Made by a program: the position numbers and the translations under genes. From Anaerolineae bacterium (GTDB lineage Bacteria; Chloroflexota; Anaerolineae; DUEN01), in contig JANXBS010000006.1 in the NCBI GenBank assembly GCA_025060615.1, forward strand, positions 56,836-120,835: a DNA stretch of 64,000 bases, in the 5' to 3' direction. Shown here in pieces: positions 43,047 through 51,791 of this stretch (position 1 is its first letter; every line of letters starts with the position of its first letter). The notes under the pieces were generated by a model, which saw nothing but the letters and a program-made list of their open reading frames with translations, ran no database searches and had not been told where the DNA came from.

Positions 43047-44078
43047 TCAGGGCAGCAGCACAGCTTTGGCAATGGCCAAGCTATCCATGCGCTCAAAGGC
43101 GGTTCGCCAATCCGACAGGGGGAAAGTCTCGCTGATCGAGCGAGCGTCAATCCGGCCGAGCGCCATTAACCGCAGAACGCGCTCCCAGGTTGGCCAGGTG
43201 TGGCTGAATGTCCCTTGCAGGGTCGCCGCCTTGGCGATAAGCGGGTCCAGGCTGAAGCCGATCGGCTCCCGCCCCCAGCCGATCTTGGTGATCTGACCGT
43301 TGGGCCGTACTATCTCCAGGCTCTGGCGCAGCGTCTCCTGAACTCCCACTGCGTCGATCACCAAGTCCGCTCCCAACCCATCACCAAGCTCGCGCACCGC
43401 CTGCACTGGGTCCTCGCGGTCAGCGATGACGATCCGATCAGCGCCCAACCGGCGCGCCAGCTCCAGCCGCGCTTTGTCTCGCGTCAGCCCTACCATGACC
43501 AGACATGCCGGGCTGAACAGCCGCGCCACCTGGAGCGCCATCAGGCCGATGGGGCCTGGCCCCAGGACGACGATCAGATCGCCCGGACGCGGGCGAGACT
43601 TCTCGACGACGGCGTTAAAGGCCACTGCGGCCGGCTCGGCCAAGGCGGCTTCTTCAAACGTGACGCCGTCCGGGATCCGATGTAGCAGCTCCTGGCGGAC
43701 GACGACATAGGTGGCCATCGCGCCATCGACGCCATAGCCGAACCCCTTCCGCTGGGGACATACGTTGTACTGGCCAGTGCGGCAGTACACGCACTCCCCG
43801 CAGACCTCGGCTGCTGTCTCACAGGCCACGGGGTCACCCACGCGCCAGGTGGACACGTCCGGCCCCACCGCTGCCACACTTCCGGCGAACTCGTGCCCTA
43901 ACACTACTGGGTAATTCACTCGCCAGCTTACTGGTCCATGCCACTGATGGAGGTCGCTCCCACATACGCCCACAGCCCGGACGCGCACGAGCACCTGGCC
44001 GCGCTCTGGCTGCGGCTCAGGGAGTTCCCGTAGCTCTACGCTGCCTGGCTGATCGCTGTAATTGACCAGAGCTTGCAT
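43047..44078 (-). CDS. Zinc-dependent alcohol/polyol dehydrogenase
   Basis: A 343-residue MDR dehydrogenase. Catalytic zinc ligands appear in GVCGSDLHQWHG and GHEFAGSVAAVG; the structural zinc loop is EVCGECVYCRTGQYNVC. The cofactor-binding turn is VLGPGPIGLMALQVA near residue 170. It is a different subgroup from the plus-strand enzyme at 36.7 kb (sorbitol/threonine dehydrogenase-like). It lies one base after the stop of the upstream TIM-barrel gene and probably oxidises a sugar or polyol hydroxyl in the same pathway. Confidence 0.93.
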   Translation of the reverse strand: MQALVNYSDQPGSVELRELPEPQPERGQVLVRVRAVGVCGSDLHQWHGPVSWRVNYPVVLGHEFAGSVAAVGPDVSTWRVGDPVACETAAEVCGECVYCRTGQYNVCPQRKGFGYGVDGAMATYVVVRQELLHRIPDGVTFEEAALAEPAAVAFNAVVEKSRPRPGDLIVVLGPGPIGLMALQVARLFSPACLVMVGLTRDKARLELARRLGADRIVIADREDPVQAVRELGDGLGADLVIDAVGVQETLRQSLEIVRPNGQITKIGWGREPIGFSLDPLIAKAATLQGTFSHTWPTWERVLRLMALGRIDARSISETFPLSDWRTAFERMDSLAIAKAVLLP

Positions 44079-44912
44079 CTAATCATCCTTTGCAACCGCA
44101 GCCCACGTGCGACGCAGGTAATCGAGCGAACGCCGCAATCCTTCTATTCCCTGAGTGCCATTGTATTCGCTGGACAGCCAGCCGTCATATCCCGCCTTAT
44201 ACAAGATACGGAAACCAGCCTCAAAATCTACTGCGCCCTCGCCCGCGATCCGATGAGGATACTCGCCTGGGAGGCGATCGCTGCAGTGCACGTGCACCAC
44301 TCGATCCACCACCTGCTGCAATAACACCAACGGATTCTCGCCGATCATCACGGGGTTCCCGAAGTCGAAGTTGATTTTGAGCGGCGTATCCCTCAGCCGA
44401 TCCACGATCTCCAGAAAGACCTCGCTCCGCTGGGAGAAGTCCGGGCGCTCCCAGAAGTAATCCTTGTAGTGGTCCTCATAAGCCACCCAGACGCCGCGCA
44501 GCTCGGCGTACGCTACGGCCGCCCGCAATCCCTCCACCGCCCAGGCCACTCCTTGCTCACGCGAGACGCCGGGGTGAGCCTGCCCTGCAGTGACGCGCAC
44601 ACAGGTTGCGCCCAGGCGAGCGGCTGCATCAATGTTTCGCTTGGTGACCTCAAGCTCGCGCGCCCGCACCTGCGGATCGGGGTGCGTAAAGTCGGAAGCG
44701 CTCACTAGTTGCGAGACCCTTAGGCCATGTTTTGCTAGCTCCTGGCCGATGTGATCCAAGTACGCCGGCTCAAATGAGTCCAACGACCGATCGTGGATCT
44801 CCGTGCCGTCCAGGCCTAACGAAGCTGCCAGAGGAAACCAATCCTCCAACGTCATGGTGCGATCCAAGACCATCGGCTTAAAGAAGATCACGGGAACTGC
44901 GCTGAAGCGCAT
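44079..44912 (-). CDS. Sugar phosphate isomerase/epimerase (AP endonuclease 2-type TIM barrel)
   Basis: A 277-residue xylose-isomerase-like TIM barrel. Metal ligands of the family are suggested by LDGTEIHDRSL, VWVAYEDHYKDYF (Glu near residue 152), KINFDFGNPV (Asp near 185) and HVHCSDR, then SSEYNG near the C-terminus (Glu). ATG 44912 has GAGAGGA upstream; another ATG at 44927 overlaps the previous stop (ATGA) and is also possible. It forms a pair with the next upstream gene, a second barrel of the same fold but low similarity. Confidence 0.88.
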   Translation of the reverse strand: MRFSAVPVIFFKPMVLDRTMTLEDWFPLAASLGLDGTEIHDRSLDSFEPAYLDHIGQELAKHGLRVSQLVSASDFTHPDPQVRARELEVTKRNIDAAARLGATCVRVTAGQAHPGVSREQGVAWAVEGLRAAVAYAELRGVWVAYEDHYKDYFWERPDFSQRSEVFLEIVDRLRDTPLKINFDFGNPVMIGENPLVLLQQVVDRVVHVHCSDRLPGEYPHRIAGEGAVDFEAGFRILYKAGYDGWLSSEYNGTQGIEGLRRSLDYLRRTWAAVAKDD

Positions 44913-44923
44913 GGAGATTCCTC

Positions 44924-45793
44924 TCATTCGTATGGGATGCCCAACTCGTCCAGCCAGCCGCGCAGGTTCACCAAACAACGGCGACACCCTTCCGCCCAGC
45001 GCTCTTCAGGAGCTATCATACCCATGTGCGGCTCTAGTGATACCCCTCCCTCCCAGCCGTCAGCCTGGAGCAGCTCCAGTGGCCTGGGATAGCCCACCTG
45101 GCCCTCGCCTAAGATGGCCGGCACGGCCTTTCCTTCTGCGGTCAGGATCGCGTCCTTCAGGTGCACGTGAACGATGGCCCCGCGCAAGTATGGGTAGTCA
45201 GCAATCGGGTCATCACCGGCCCAGACGACGTTGCCGGGATCCCAGACCGCCCGCAGCGCAGAGGATGAAACTTGGTCGATCAGGGCGCGCACCTGCCGGC
45301 CGGTGGCCGCGTTCACAGCAGGCTCCGTCTCCATGGCCAGCGTCACGCCGGCCTCCTCCGCCACAGCTACCGACTCTCGAAGCCGCTCGGCGATCAGATC
45401 CCACATCTGCGGCGCCGGCGCGGGCTCCTTCCAGAAGCTGAAGATGCGCACTCGATCCGTGCCGAAGATATGGGCGGCCGTGAGGGCGCGCTGCAGGATC
45501 GCGCGATGACTGGCGTAATCATTAGCTTGGCTGAAAAACGTGTCCCCTCGATCGGCCGGCGCGTCCTCGTACAGAGAGCACTTCAGATACGGCGAGGCAA
45601 TGCAAATGGTTTTGAGCCCGCGGCCGTCTAGCTCTCGCCGGATCGTCTGCATCTCCTCGTCTGTCAGGTCTACCAGGTTGCGGCGGTTGACGGAGCGCAG
45701 CTCCACCCAACGCAAGCCCTGAGCCTGTACCCAATCTAGCGCCCGCCGAAAATCGTGCGTCACCTCATCGGTGATAATGGACAATCGCCACAT
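44924..45793 (-). CDS. Sugar phosphate isomerase/epimerase (second TIM barrel)
   Basis: A 289-residue TIM barrel of the same superfamily as its downstream neighbour. It begins MWRLSIITDEVTHDFRRAL, a common start for the hydroxypyruvate isomerase/IolE-like group. Candidate metal residues are Glu in VTLAMETEPAVN (about residue 157), Asp in RAVWDPGNVV, His in VHVHLKD, and Glu in GVSLEPHMG. Genes of this type often act after a Gfo/Idh dehydrogenase in inositol- and hexose-oxidation pathways, and such a dehydrogenase is encoded directly upstream, nine bases away. Confidence 0.88.
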   Translation of the reverse strand: MWRLSIITDEVTHDFRRALDWVQAQGLRWVELRSVNRRNLVDLTDEEMQTIRRELDGRGLKTICIASPYLKCSLYEDAPADRGDTFFSQANDYASHRAILQRALTAAHIFGTDRVRIFSFWKEPAPAPQMWDLIAERLRESVAVAEEAGVTLAMETEPAVNAATGRQVRALIDQVSSSALRAVWDPGNVVWAGDDPIADYPYLRGAIVHVHLKDAILTAEGKAVPAILGEGQVGYPRPLELLQADGWEGGVSLEPHMGMIAPEERWAEGCRRCLVNLRGWLDELGIPYE

Positions 45794-45801
45794 GGGCCCC
45801 C

Positions 45802-46869
45802 CTATTCGATCAGCGGCAACGTCACTGGTTGGCCTATCTGGGCGGACCGGTAAATGGCCCGGATGATCTCCACAGCCTTGCGTCCCTCGGCCCCGTCAAT
45901 GAGCGGCGGACGGCCAGTCAAGATGGCGTCCACCATATCGGCGATTTGGCGTCGGTGGCCCTCATAGCCGATAGCAAGAGGATCGGCTGCTCCAGTCCCT
46001 CCCAACGCCTCGACCATCACCCGCGTTCGCTCCTCGCCGGTGGCCCCATCCACGTCCCAACGGGTCACCTGTCCCTCGGTCAAAACGATCGTCCCGCGAT
46101 CGCCATGAAGCTCGATGCGAGCTGGCGAGCCTGGGTACGCTGTCGTCGTCCCCTCGATAACGCCTAAAGCCCCGTTGGCAAAGGAGAGAACGGCCACGGC
46201 TGTGTCTTCTGCCTCAATAGCATGGACCAGCGTGGCGGCGCGAGCGTACACGCTGGCCACTGGACCCGCCAGATATTGCAATAGGTCCACCGTATGGATA
46301 GACTGGTTCATGAGCGCGCCGCCACCATCCAGCGCCCAGGTGCCACGCCATCCGCCCTGCATGTAGTAAGACGCTGGCCTATACCACTTGACATAGGCAT
46401 CGGCCAGGGTCAGGCGGCCCAATCGGCCCGCTGCCAATGCCTCACGCGCGTAGCGAACTCCCTCTTTCAATCGGCTCTGAAAGACGCAACCCAGGAGGAC
46501 GCCAGCCTGACGACATGCCTCGATGATGCGATCTGCCCGGTCCAAGGTGACCTCCAGCGGCTTTTCCACCAGCACGTGCTTGCCCGCCCTCGCCGCAGCC
46601 ATCGCCGGCTCCAGATGTGCCCCACTGGGCGTGCACACCGACACGAGCTGGACATCATCCCGGGTCACCGCCTCTTGCAGATCCGTCGTCCAGTCCGCGC
46701 CGTAGGCCGTCGCCAGTTGCCTGGCCCTTTCCGGTCGGGTGGCATACACCACCCGCAGGCGCGCGCGAACGATCTCGGCGATCGCGCGCGCTTGAAGGCT
46801 GGCGATGTTGCCCGCCCCGATCAAAGCGATCCCGATCTCCCGTTCTTTCCGGCTCGCCCCGTTCAGCAT
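45802..46869 (-). CDS. Gfo/Idh/MocA-family sugar oxidoreductase
   Basis: A 355-residue NAD(P)-linked dehydrogenase. The dinucleotide-binding start is IGIALIGAGNIASLQARA (residues 12-29), the catalytic motif is HVLVEKPLEVTLDRADRI near residue 95, and WALDGGGALMNQSIHTVDLLQ near 180 holds the His of the second catalytic motif. The gene overlaps the end of the galactokinase-like gene by seven bases, so both are probably translated together. It would generate the keto-sugar used by the two TIM-barrel proteins. Confidence 0.93.
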   Translation of the reverse strand: MLNGASRKEREIGIALIGAGNIASLQARAIAEIVRARLRVVYATRPERARQLATAYGADWTTDLQEAVTRDDVQLVSVCTPSGAHLEPAMAAARAGKHVLVEKPLEVTLDRADRIIEACRQAGVLLGCVFQSRLKEGVRYAREALAAGRLGRLTLADAYVKWYRPASYYMQGGWRGTWALDGGGALMNQSIHTVDLLQYLAGPVASVYARAATLVHAIEAEDTAVAVLSFANGALGVIEGTTTAYPGSPARIELHGDRGTIVLTEGQVTRWDVDGATGEERTRVMVEALGGTGAADPLAIGYEGHRRQIADMVDAILTGRPPLIDGAEGRKAVEIIRAIYRSAQIGQPVTLPLIE

Positions 46870-48227
46870 TCAATCACCGTTACCACACCGGCCCCAGCCG
46901 AGGTGCGGCAAACGAAGATCTCAGGGGACAGGCCTGTTGCCCGCTCATACGCAGGCGCCACATGCTTGATGAAGGCCTCTTCGCAGCCGGCCTCAGCTAG
47001 GGCTACAACGCAGCCTCCCCAGCCGCCTCCCACCAGGCGTGCACCCAACACGCCATCTACCGCCAGGATTAGCTCTCGCAACACCTCGATCTCGGGGCAG
47101 CTCACCTCGTAGTCATCGCGCAGGCTCACATGTGCCTGGTTTAACAGCTCCCCAACAGCTCGGGCATCTCCCTGCCGCCAGGCGGCCACGCTACTCAGCA
47201 CGCGTCGATTCTCGCTGTGGACGTGACGACAGCGCGCCCGTAGCTTGAGCGGCATGTCCTTGGGCACCTGAAGATCGCCCAGCCAACGCCCGGTGTCCAT
47301 GCCCATCGCCGTAAGCTCGTCCAGCGTGGTCACCTCAGGCAAATGAGGAGCTAATACGTCCCAGGGCTGCATCTGCACGTCGCGCAGCGTGCGAACACCA
47401 GAGAAATGCACTGCCAGGCAAGCAGCTCCCAGCCGCCCCTCGGCCACGCGCACGTTGTACCCGCCCGTCGTGTGCCGATGTCGTACCCGGCTATCCGCCA
47501 AGATCAGCGCGTAGCCATCTAGCAGGGGTACCGGCTCGGTGCAAAAGGTGCGTATTCCGTTGGGGCTCACACGCGGCTGGCAATCTAGGAAAAGCGCGTG
47601 GCCCTGACGCCCCAGGAGCGTGGCAAACTGATCCAGCACGCCGCCGCGCGTGCCCACGTACCACTCGGCCTCGCTGCAGAGCTGTGCGAACTGATCTAGA
47701 GGCACCTCCAGTCCATTGATGTACGCCAGCGCGATGGCCAGGGCCACTGTCAACGCCGTCGAGGAACTGACCCCTGCGCCGCGCGGCACCCCATGGGGGG
47801 CCTGACCCACTATCAGGCCATCGAACCCGCGCAGCGGGCCGAAGGTTCGCCATAGCTTCTGGCCGGCACCGCGCCCGTAATTCCCCCAATCCCCCGCTGG
47901 TCCCGATGGGATGCTCTCACTCAAGGCGAAGCGGCGCGGCGGGAACAGGTCCGGCTCGCTGTTGATCAGCGAGACCACCTGATCCCGCCGCGGCCGCGCC
48001 AGGACCAACAAGTCGCGATCGAGGGACGTCGGCAGACAAAACCCCTGGTTGTAGTCCGTGTGTTCGCCGATCAGGTTGACCCGGCCCGGGCAACGGCACA
48101 CGACGACCGGACCCGGGCCATAGGCAGCGCGAAAGAGGGCCAGCGCCGACCGGTAGCGAGCCCACTGCGATGCCACCGCTTCAGCGCCATAGATCTCGGC
48201 CAGGCGCGCTCCCCAATCCGCATCCAT
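46863..48227 (-). CDS. Galactokinase-like GHMP kinase
   Basis: A 454-residue sugar kinase, longer than the 380-400 of usual GalK. The galactokinase signature is clear (CPGRVNLIGEHTDYNQG near residue 46), as is the GHMP ATP loop GAGVSSSTALTVALA near 150. The third motif reads ARLVGGGWGGCVVAL where GalK has 'AR.TGAGFGGC'. The extra length lies partly in the region after residue 250. Substrate could be galactose or a related sugar such as arabinose or a methylated galactose. It heads a block of sugar oxidation genes and follows the corrinoid protein gene by 13 bases. Confidence 0.85.
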   Translation of the reverse strand: MDADWGARLAEIYGAEAVASQWARYRSALALFRAAYGPGPVVVCRCPGRVNLIGEHTDYNQGFCLPTSLDRDLLVLARPRRDQVVSLINSEPDLFPPRRFALSESIPSGPAGDWGNYGRGAGQKLWRTFGPLRGFDGLIVGQAPHGVPRGAGVSSSTALTVALAIALAYINGLEVPLDQFAQLCSEAEWYVGTRGGVLDQFATLLGRQGHALFLDCQPRVSPNGIRTFCTEPVPLLDGYALILADSRVRHRHTTGGYNVRVAEGRLGAACLAVHFSGVRTLRDVQMQPWDVLAPHLPEVTTLDELTAMGMDTGRWLGDLQVPKDMPLKLRARCRHVHSENRRVLSSVAAWRQGDARAVGELLNQAHVSLRDDYEVSCPEIEVLRELILAVDGVLGARLVGGGWGGCVVALAEAGCEEAFIKHVAPAYERATGLSPEIFVCRTSAGAGVVTVIEC

Positions 48228-48240
48228 GGCCGGCTATCTG

Positions 48241-48888
48241 TCAGTTGAGCGAGATGCCCAGGAGCCGTTTGGCTACGCGCACGGCCTGATTTGCATCCTC
48301 TCCGTATCCATCGGCGCCGATCTGATCGGCATACTCCTGCGTGATGGGCGCGCCGCCAATCATGATCTTCACCTTCTCACGTAAGCCCGCCTCGGTCAAT
48401 GCCTCAATAGTGGCCTTCATGTTGGGCATGGTGGTGGTCAACAGCGCCGACATGGCGACGATATCGCACCCCTCCTCTTTCACTGCGTTCACAAACTTCT
48501 CGGGTGACACATCAATGCCCAGGTCCTTGACCTCGAAGCCGGAGCCTTCGAGCATCATCTTGACCAGGTTCTTACCGATATCGTGCAGGTCGCCGCGCAC
48601 GGTGCCGATAATGACCTTGCCCAGCGGCTTCACTTCATTGCTGGCCGATAACAACGGCCGCAAGATGTCGAGGGCAGCGTGCATGGCCCGGGCGGCGATC
48701 AAGAGCTCTGGCACGTAGAACTCCCGGCACTCGAAGCGACGGCCCACTTCAGCCATACCGGGAATCAGCCCCTCCTGCAGGATCACACCCGGAGAGACGC
48801 CGGCTTCCAAAGCCTGGCTGGTCAACTCCCTTGCCTTGGGGGCGTTGCCATTGATCACAGCTTCCATCAATGGGGTCAGATCAAACAT
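48241..48888 (-). CDS. Corrinoid (B12-binding) methyl-carrier protein
   Basis: A 215-residue cobalamin carrier like MtaC, MttC or MtbC. Residues 1-85 form the helical cap (B12-binding 2), and the B12 domain holds the D-x-H-x-x-G motif D100, H102, G105 in GDLHDIGKNLV, with SALLTTTMPNM and GGAPITQEYADQIGADGYGEDA following. It accepts a methyl group from a substrate-specific methyltransferase and passes it to a second one. ATG 48888 has AAGGAGG upstream. It lies between a galactokinase-like gene and two UroD-type methyltransferase genes. No RamA/RACo-type activase is encoded in the window. Confidence 0.93.
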   Translation of the reverse strand: MFDLTPLMEAVINGNAPKARELTSQALEAGVSPGVILQEGLIPGMAEVGRRFECREFYVPELLIAARAMHAALDILRPLLSASNEVKPLGKVIIGTVRGDLHDIGKNLVKMMLEGSGFEVKDLGIDVSPEKFVNAVKEEGCDIVAMSALLTTTMPNMKATIEALTEAGLREKVKIMIGGAPITQEYADQIGADGYGEDANQAVRVAKRLLGISLN

Positions 48889-48921
48889 CAGAAAAACCTC
48901 CTTCCTTTGATTTATAAGCGA

Positions 48922-49027
48922 CCTCATCCCTATCCCCTTCTCCGTCGTGCCCAACGGGGCCCTGTCTCTTTCGAGGAGTAGGGTGCAGCGATGCTGCGCC
49001 CCTACCAGGCTAGGGGGTGAGATGAGG
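48922..49027. repeat. Composite inverted repeat between the methyltransferase and corrinoid genes
   Basis: The outer arms CCTCATC (48922-48928) and GATGAGG (49021-49027) flank a strong inner hairpin at 48978-49005 (GTAGGGTGCAGC / GCTGCGCCCCTAC, loop GAT). On the minus strand the core GGGGCGCAGCATCG equals the core of the palindrome at 24382-24412, so the element belongs to a dispersed family. It ends one base before the methyltransferase stop codon. Confidence 0.65.
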
Positions 49028-50173
49028 TTAGGCAACCACTGATACCAAACGCGCCCGCGCTGCAGTCATCTGCTCTTCCCAACAGCGCGGATGTGGGATG
49101 CCAAAGGCATCTCGCTTCACCTTCAAGTAGTACAGGTAGTTCTCGTATGTCACATCCGGAGGGACCCGGTGATCCACATGAGGGATGTATCCACCCTCCG
49201 CCACCAGCGGCTCCAGACGGGCGATCTCCTTTCGTATCGCCTCCTTTCCCTCAATGAGTTTGGTTTTATCCACGCCGCCCATCATCTTGACGGCCTTGCC
49301 AAACCGCTTGCGGATCAATACCGGGTCCGAACCGCCTCGCACCTCCAGGGGGAACATGGTGTTAACTCCCGCCTCCAGCCAGGGCTCCACCAGCTCGGTG
49401 ATATCGCCATCGCAGTCCACGTAGACGATGTCCACGCCGTGCTGACGCAGGAAGTCCGTGATTCGCTTGTAGCGGGGCACCAGGAACTCACGAAACATCT
49501 TGGGCGAGATGATCGGCCCGCTGCGGAAGGCCATATCCTCCCAGAAGGCGGCGAAGTCAAGCTGCACGTCCTTCACCACCCGTTCGGCGACCTTGAGGGC
49601 CAGCACGGTTAGATGCTCGACCATCTCATGGATCCAATCTGGGTCATCGTGGACGGTGACGGCGATGTGCTCGAAGCCCATCCAGTTGCGTAGCCGGCCG
49701 AACAGGCTGCCCACGAAGATCCCCAGCGGATAGGTGCGATGTTGCCATTGTCGCACCTGCCATTCCCAATCCACCGGAAAGCGCCGGGGATCGTCCGGAT
49801 CTAGGCGGCGTTTGAACACTTCCCAGTCCGCCCGCGTTTGTAGTGGAAAGCGCACATAGTGCGGGATCGAAGAGGTGCCGTCCTTGTGCACGACCGCTTC
49901 CACTCCCTCCGCATCCACGATCACCTTGTGTCGTTCGTCCTCACGTAGGACGCGGCGGCGGAAGGGCGGCATAAGCCCCACATTCACAGGGACTACTTCG
50001 CGGCGGGCAAAGCAGAAGAAGCGATCAGCGATTGCGTTGTTGTTGACCTCGCGCGGCAGTCCCTGTTTGTGCCAGACGGTAAACGTATCTTTCCAGTATC
50101 CGAACTCCTCATCCGGGACGTGATCTACCGGCTGACCACGCATCGTAGCTAGCCATCGCTCTCGATCGTTCAT
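49028..50173 (-). CDS. UroD-family methyltransferase-like protein (MtaA/CmuA group) lacking HxC
   Basis: A 381-residue uroporphyrinogen-decarboxylase-fold protein. It starts with the family pattern NDRERWLATMRGQPVDHVP. In corrinoid methyltransferases zinc is bound by H-x-C and a later Cys; here the matching strand reads VDIVYVDCDGDITELVEPW, with Asp instead of His, and the later Cys position is GGVDKT. A His pair lies at PHVDHRVPPDVTYENY. It may use another metal arrangement or act as the substrate-binding partner. It lies upstream of the corrinoid gene on the same strand, separated by a repeat. GH-neighbour genes point to a sugar-derived methyl donor; this is inference. Confidence 0.85.
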   Translation of the reverse strand: MNDRERWLATMRGQPVDHVPDEEFGYWKDTFTVWHKQGLPREVNNNAIADRFFCFARREVVPVNVGLMPPFRRRVLREDERHKVIVDAEGVEAVVHKDGTSSIPHYVRFPLQTRADWEVFKRRLDPDDPRRFPVDWEWQVRQWQHRTYPLGIFVGSLFGRLRNWMGFEHIAVTVHDDPDWIHEMVEHLTVLALKVAERVVKDVQLDFAAFWEDMAFRSGPIISPKMFREFLVPRYKRITDFLRQHGVDIVYVDCDGDITELVEPWLEAGVNTMFPLEVRGGSDPVLIRKRFGKAVKMMGGVDKTKLIEGKEAIRKEIARLEPLVAEGGYIPHVDHRVPPDVTYENYLYYLKVKRDAFGIPHPRCWEEQMTAARARLVSVVA

Positions 50174-50220
50174 ATGAGTGCTCCTGCCCTCTATGACGAG
50201 TGCTCAAAATGCCTCATGCC

Positions 50221-51765
50221 TTATCCGGCATAGTGGCGGATCACAGCTGCCACTTGATCATAAGCTGGCTTCAGCTTGCTGTACAGCCCGCGATACACCT
50301 GATAGTAGGCGTCATACACCTTCACGTGCTCCGGGTTGGGTGTGGTTTTACCGGTGATCTTAATGGTAGCATCGCAGGCTTCAGGAACGGTTTTCCAAAC
50401 ACCGGTGCCCACCCCCGCCAGCAACGCCACCCCATAGGCCGGCCCTTCGGTTGTGTTGATCGTCACTAACGGCGTGTTGTAGACATCTGCCTGGATCTGC
50501 CGCCAAAGCTCGGAACGAGCCCCGCCGCCCGAGGCACGCACCTGCTCGATAGGCACCTGCATCTCTCGCAAGATCTCGAAAGAGTCGCGGAGGCTGTAGG
50601 CAACCCCTTCCAGGATCGAGCGGATCATGTCGTTTCGGGTGTGGCGCGCTGTCAAGCCGAAGAAGACCCCTTTGGCATCCGCGTCGAGATGCGGCGTGCG
50701 CTCTCCCATCAGATAGGGTAGAAAGATCAGTCCCTCACAGCCCACAGGAGCTCGCCGCGCCTCTTCGATCAGGATCTCGTAGGGATCAGCCCCTAAGTAA
50801 GCCGCCAGGACGCGCTCAAGGCCGCCGAATTGATCGCGGAACCAGCGCAGGGAGAGCCCCGCCCCTTGGGTAACGCCCATCACATGCCACGCGCCTGGCA
50901 CCGCGTGGCAGAAGGTGTGCACTCGCCCGCGTGGATCGCGTTTGGGTTCCGCCATGTAAGCGAAGACGACGCCGGAACTACCCACTGTACAAGACAACAC
51001 CCCGGACCGCACGATGCCATTGCCTACCGCGCCGGCAGCCTGGTCGCCGCCCCCCCCAACCACAGGGGTGCCTTGTTTTAGCCCGGTGAGCGCGGCCGCC
51101 TCGGCGGTCACGTATCCCGTTACTTCTGGCGATTCATACACCCTTGGCAACATCGAAGGGTCTATCTCGAGCGCCTCCAGCATCTCCTGCGACCAGCGCC
51201 GGTGAGTCACATCCAGGAGCAATGTGCCAGAGGCATCCGAGACTTCGGTGGCCTTCTCGCCGGTGAGCTTGAAGCGGATAAAGTCCTTGGGCAAGAGGAA
51301 GGTACGCGCTCTGGCGTAGATGTCAGGTTGATGATCGCGCACCCACAGCAGCTTGGGGGCGCTGAAACCGGTTAACGCCGGGTTGCTGGTCAGCTCGATC
51401 AACCGCTCAGCTCCCACTCGGTCGGTGATCCAATCGCATTGGGCCTGGCTGCGCTGATCGCACCAGATGATCGAGGAACGTAAGACCTGGTCGTCTTTGT
51501 CCAATAACACTACGCCATGCATCTGGCCGGAGAGGCCCACGCCCTGCACGTCATCTGGCTTGATGCCGGCCTTGGCCAGTGCAGCCTTCACTGCGTCACA
51601 GGTAGCTCGCCACCAATCCGCCGGTTCCTGTTCGGCCCATTGCGGTTGAGGCGTATACAGGGGATACTCCTCCGTTGCGCCGGCCACCACATCCCCGGTG
51701 GCCGGGTCCACCAGGATGGCACGCGTACCAGTGGTTCCGACGTCGATGCCCAGCAGATATCCCAT
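50221..51765 (-). CDS. xylB: Xylulokinase
   Basis: A 514-residue FGGY kinase that phosphorylates D-xylulose to xylulose 5-phosphate. LLGIDVGTTGTRAILVD is the N-terminal phosphate loop, and VGLSGQMHGVVLLD near residue 73 with its catalytic neighbourhood is the XylB signature. The ATP-site block is VRASGGGARSELWRQIQADVYN near residue 425. ATG 51765 has GGGAGGAAAAG upstream, and the longer open frame was rejected. No xylose isomerase is encoded nearby; one of the TIM barrels might supply the ketopentose. It lies between the two UroD-type methyltransferase genes. Confidence 0.93.
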   Translation of the reverse strand: MGYLLGIDVGTTGTRAILVDPATGDVVAGATEEYPLYTPQPQWAEQEPADWWRATCDAVKAALAKAGIKPDDVQGVGLSGQMHGVVLLDKDDQVLRSSIIWCDQRSQAQCDWITDRVGAERLIELTSNPALTGFSAPKLLWVRDHQPDIYARARTFLLPKDFIRFKLTGEKATEVSDASGTLLLDVTHRRWSQEMLEALEIDPSMLPRVYESPEVTGYVTAEAAALTGLKQGTPVVGGGGDQAAGAVGNGIVRSGVLSCTVGSSGVVFAYMAEPKRDPRGRVHTFCHAVPGAWHVMGVTQGAGLSLRWFRDQFGGLERVLAAYLGADPYEILIEEARRAPVGCEGLIFLPYLMGERTPHLDADAKGVFFGLTARHTRNDMIRSILEGVAYSLRDSFEILREMQVPIEQVRASGGGARSELWRQIQADVYNTPLVTINTTEGPAYGVALLAGVGTGVWKTVPEACDATIKITGKTTPNPEHVKVYDAYYQVYRGLYSKLKPAYDQVAAVIRHYAG

Positions 51766-51791
51766 GCTTTTCCTCCCTGGCCAGTGATGGA

